Shown piece after piece: positions 59,816 to 62,138 of a stretch of 62,138 nt of DNA. The DNA comes from Labrys sp. WJW. Lineage in GTDB: Bacteria; Pseudomonadota; Alphaproteobacteria; Rhizobiales; Labraceae. The notes below the pieces were generated by a model. That model was not told where the DNA came from. It worked only from the letters and a program-made list of their open reading frames with translations, and ran no database searches. The stretch covers positions 1-62,138 of the forward strand of contig NZ_LYXZ01000060.1 in NCBI RefSeq assembly GCF_001676615.1, read 5' to 3'. How positions within the stretch are numbered: position 1 is the stretch's first letter; each line of letters starts with the position of its first letter. Position numbers and translations under genes: made by a program.

Positions 59816-59985
59816 AAAGCGCGGGAATCCTTCCCCGATTTCGGGGAAGGTGTCGCCGCGCAGCGGTGACGGAAGGGGGAGCGTGGCGCCAGCCGGCGAG
59901 ATGGCGAGATTGCACCACTCACCCCCACCCGACCTCGCTGTGCTCGGCCACCCTCCCCGAAGTCGGGGAGGGATATCTGCGCTTT
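59816..59985. repeat. ~165-bp palindromic intergenic repeat, copy 3
   Basis: Left end AAAGCGCGGGAATCCTTCCC and right end GGGAGGGATATCTGCGCTTT are inverted copies, each with its own hairpin (CTTCCCCGATTTCGGGGAAG; CTCCCCGAAGTCGGGGAG). It lies between the HugZ-like gene and the convergent hydrolase. Confidence 0.8.
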
Positions 59986-60079
59986 ATTTGGTTAGCGTCG
60001 GGATGTGCAAATGCCATTGCCTGCGGCGGGAGAAGGGAAGTATGCGCCCTTCTGATCAAGGTGAGTCCGTCGCCTTGTC

Positions 60080-60901
60080 TCACCCCTTGATGAAGGCGAG
60101 CAGGTCGGCGTTGAACTGGTCCTGCTGTGTCAAGGTCAGGCCGTGCGAGCCGCCCGGATAGACCTTGAGCGTGGCGTTGGGGACCAGCTTGACCGACTGA
60201 TGGGCGGAAGCGCCGATCGGCACGATCTGGTCGTCGTCGCCATGGATGATCAGGGTCGGCACGTCGATCTTCTTCAGGTCCTCGGTAAAGTCGGTTTCCG
60301 AGAATTGCTTGATGCAGTCGAGCTGGCCCTTGAGGCCGCCCAGCATGCCCTGCAGCCAGAAGGATTCGCGCGCGCCTTCGGAAACCTGGGCGCCCGGACG
60401 GTTGTAGCCGTAGAAGGGAAGGGTCAGGTCCTTGTAGAACTGCGAGCGGTTGTCGAAGGTGCCCTTGCGGATCCCGTCGAAGACTTCGAGCGGCAAGCCG
60501 CCCGGATTGGCGTCGGTCTTCAGCATCAACGGCGGTACGGCGCCGACCAGGACGGCCTTGGCGACATGCTTGGTGCCGTGACGGCCGAGATAGCGGGTGA
60601 CTTCGCCGCCACCCGTGGAGTGGCCGACGAGCACGGCATCCTTCAGGTTCAGTTCCTCGATCAGTTCGGCGAGATCGTCGGCATACTGGTCCATATGGTT
60701 GCCGTCCCAGGTCTGGGTGGAGCGGCCATGGCTGCGGCGATCATGGGCGATCACCCGGTAGCCATGCTGCCCGAGGAACACCATCTGGGCATCCCAGGCA
60801 TCGGCGCTCAGGGGCCAGCCATGCGAGAAGACCACGGGCTGCCCGCTGCCGAAATCGCGATAGAAGATCTGGGTGCCGTCTTCGGTGGTGATCGTGCTCA
60901 T
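60080..60901 (-). CDS. Alpha/beta hydrolase (arylesterase / cofactor-free haloperoxidase-like)
   Basis: 273 residues. The nucleophile elbow is GHSTGGG (Ser95), the acid Asp224 in HGDDDQIVP, and His253 in GGSHGL. The oxyanion region is FSHGWPLSADAW (25-36). Sequence features match the chloroperoxidase/arylesterase group that catalyses ester hydrolysis and, in vitro, peracid-dependent halogenation. It is divergent from a GlxA-type regulator, with 128 bases between, a common pairing. Confidence 0.9.
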   Translation of the reverse strand: MSTITTEDGTQIFYRDFGSGQPVVFSHGWPLSADAWDAQMVFLGQHGYRVIAHDRRSHGRSTQTWDGNHMDQYADDLAELIEELNLKDAVLVGHSTGGGEVTRYLGRHGTKHVAKAVLVGAVPPLMLKTDANPGGLPLEVFDGIRKGTFDNRSQFYKDLTLPFYGYNRPGAQVSEGARESFWLQGMLGGLKGQLDCIKQFSETDFTEDLKKIDVPTLIIHGDDDQIVPIGASAHQSVKLVPNATLKVYPGGSHGLTLTQQDQFNADLLAFIKG

Positions 60902-61029
60902 CGTTGGTCTCCTGCTGGGTTGAAATGCGGGGCGCCTCGAAACGTGGCGGCCTTGTGAGACATTGAATACCGCGCCATGGGCGTGATACGGATTGGCGAA
61001 ACTGACATTGTTCGGGGCAAAACTGACAA

Positions 61030-62040
61030 ATGGTGATCGGTAGTACCCTACCTGAAATCGGCTTGCTGCTGTATCCCGGCGTGCGCACGGCGGCCGTCTA
61101 CGGCATGGTCGATCTCTTCGATGCCGCCAATGACATTGCGCGGCGCCAGGCCGGCGATGACAGCATCGGCATTCGTATCTCCCAGTGGAAGATCGCCACG
61201 GGCGGCGGCATCGAATGCGTGGCAGACAGCCATGCTCCGGCGCCTCACAAGCCGGTGGCGATCGTCGCCTTGCCGGGGCTTGGCGATCTGCCGTCCCATG
61301 CCGTCTCCGCTCCTTTTGCCGCCTGGTTGCGTCAGCGCCATGACGAGGGCGCCATGCTGTGCTCGGTCTGCGCCGGTGCCTTCCTGCTCGCCGAAACCGG
61401 CCTGCTGGCCGGACGGCTGGTCACCACGCATTGGAGCTTCGCCCAGGCTCTTTCCCAGCGCTTTCCCGATATCCTGATCGATACCGCCAAGATGATCGTC
61501 GACGATGGCGATATCATTACAGCCGGCGGCATCATGGCCTGGACAGACCTTGGCCTGACGCTGGTGGACAGGGTGCTGGGGCAGGAAGTGATGCTGGAGA
61601 CGGCGCGTTTCCTGCTGGTCGACCCACCGGGGCGGGAGCAGCGCTATTACTCGAATTTCACCCCCAATCTGCGCCATGGCGATGAGGCCGTGCTCAAGGT
61701 GCAGCGCTGGCTGCAGGACCAGGAGGAGGCGGCGGAGGATATGCGTCCGGTTTCCCTGGCCGCGATGGCCGACAGGGCCGGCCTGGAGGAACGCACCTTC
61801 CTGCGCCGCTTCCACAAGGCGACAGGCCTGAAGCCGACCGAATATTTCCAGCATATCCGCGTCAGCAGGGCCCGTTCCCTGCTGGAAACCACCAACCGCA
61901 ATGTCGACCAGATCGCCTGGTCGGTCGGCTATGAGGATCCGGCCGCCTTCCGCAAGGTGTTTGCCAAGCTGATGGGGCTGTCGCCGCGCGACTATCGGCG
62001 TCGTTTCGGAGCCGGGCAGGCGATCGGGGCAGCAGCCTAA
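61030..62040 (+). CDS. GlxA-family transcriptional regulator (DJ-1/PfpI plus AraC HTH)
   Basis: 336 residues. The N-terminal DJ-1/PfpI-like domain (about 8-190) includes the nucleophile-elbow region MLCSVCAGAFLLAETGLLAGRLVTTHW. The C-terminal AraC double helix-turn-helix (about 225-330) includes LAAMADRAGLEERTFLRRFHKATGLKPTEYFQHIRVSRARSLLETTNRNVDQIAWSVGYEDPAAFRKVFAKLMGLSPRDYRRRF. The start at 61030 is GTG. It probably regulates the divergent hydrolase. Confidence 0.92.
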   Translation: MVIGSTLPEIGLLLYPGVRTAAVYGMVDLFDAANDIARRQAGDDSIGIRISQWKIATGGGIECVADSHAPAPHKPVAIVALPGLGDLPSHAVSAPFAAWLRQRHDEGAMLCSVCAGAFLLAETGLLAGRLVTTHWSFAQALSQRFPDILIDTAKMIVDDGDIITAGGIMAWTDLGLTLVDRVLGQEVMLETARFLLVDPPGREQRYYSNFTPNLRHGDEAVLKVQRWLQDQEEAAEDMRPVSLAAMADRAGLEERTFLRRFHKATGLKPTEYFQHIRVSRARSLLETTNRNVDQIAWSVGYEDPAAFRKVFAKLMGLSPRDYRRRFGAGQAIGAAA

Positions 62041-62138
62041 AGCGTTTTGCGATTAGACGGAATCATCTCGAATCGCAAAGACGCGTCGAACCAAAGAGCG
62101 AGAGCAAAACAGCGTTTCCGTCTAAACGCGCTTTGCTC
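62041..62138. repeat. Palindromic intergenic repeat at the window end
   Basis: Two adjacent hairpins: TTTGCGATT (62046-62054) with AATCGCAAA (62071-62079), and GCGTTT/AAACGC around CCGTCT near 62112-62130 with flanking GAGCAAA/TTTGCTC. The TTAGACGGAA block and its inverse TTCCGTCTAA link the two halves. It begins at the AraC stop codon and may continue beyond the window. Confidence 0.6.

Noticed and set aside
1..62138. CRISPR arrays, tRNA or rRNA genes, insertion-sequence transposases
   Set aside because: Looked for regular direct repeats with spacers, clover-leaf tRNA signatures (GGTTCRA with acceptor pairs), rRNA cores and DDE or tyrosine/HUH transposase motifs; none was found by eye.

Overview
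The window is high-GC DNA, densely packed with genes on both strands, from an alphaproteobacterium that most resembles the Hyphomicrobiales (Rhizobiales). The best evidence is the block chvI-chvG-hprK-EIIA(Man)-HPr at 54.5-58.8 kb, an arrangement typical of that order. The glxBCD-glnT block and the large number of ABC importers agree. I do not assign a genus. I see no phage, transposase, CRISPR array, rRNA or tRNA. The character is that of a free-living or rhizosphere scavenger chromosome.

Layout. 0-5.6 kb: the tail of an LprI-like gene and a five-gene peptide-type ABC importer (minus strand). 5.9-11.3 kb: an RND efflux pair and an acyltransferase. 11.3-17.0 kb: a membrane metalloprotease with a helical tail, an FMN reductase, a DUF2189-type membrane protein, an ECF sigma/anti-sigma operon and a VapBC module with a clear operator. 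17.0-21.9 kb: a branched-chain-amino-acid-type (Liv) importer whose two permeases are fused into one protein. 22.1-23.3 kb: an orphan, shortened SecY-like protein. 23.3-32.9 kb: an XRE-cupin regulator, then three very small membrane proteins, an amine/amino-acid permease, two unknown genes and the GlxB/GlxC/GlxD/GlnT set. I read this as uptake and gamma-glutamyl assimilation of an amine. 32.9-38 kb: a FUSC exporter divergent from a LysR regulator, then a DMT exporter and an AEC carrier. 38.2-46.6 kb: a DszC/SfnB-like flavoenzyme divergent from an NtaA/DszA-type flavin monooxygenase, followed by a second complete Liv importer. This looks like an uptake-and-cleavage unit for an organosulfur or N-heteroatom compound. 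46.8-51.8 kb: a GntR regulator and a sugar ABC importer whose ATPase carries an extra C-terminal domain. 52-54 kb: htpG. 54.5-58.8 kb: the PTS/HprK/ChvGI block. 59-62 kb: a HugZ-like protein, an alpha/beta hydrolase and a GlxA-type AraC regulator.

Non-coding structure is unusually rich. At least three families of palindromic intergenic elements occur. One is a pair of inverted hairpins (seven copies plus a related terminal one), one is a ~165-bp palindrome (three copies), and one is a 35-bp inverted-pair element (two copies). Each of the four substrate-binding-protein genes in a transporter operon is followed by such an element or a strong hairpin. This would favour excess binding protein over membrane components.

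The items most worth a second look are the plug-less SecY-like protein (22.1 kb), the small-protein/permease/Glx operon with twin palindromic operators (24.8-32.8 kb), the GAF-like tail on the sugar ABC ATPase (50.4-50.8 kb), the site-2-protease-like gene with a TPR-like tail (11.3 kb) and a candidate small RNA (24.2 kb). Function calls rest on motif and family recognition by eye; no database search was run.
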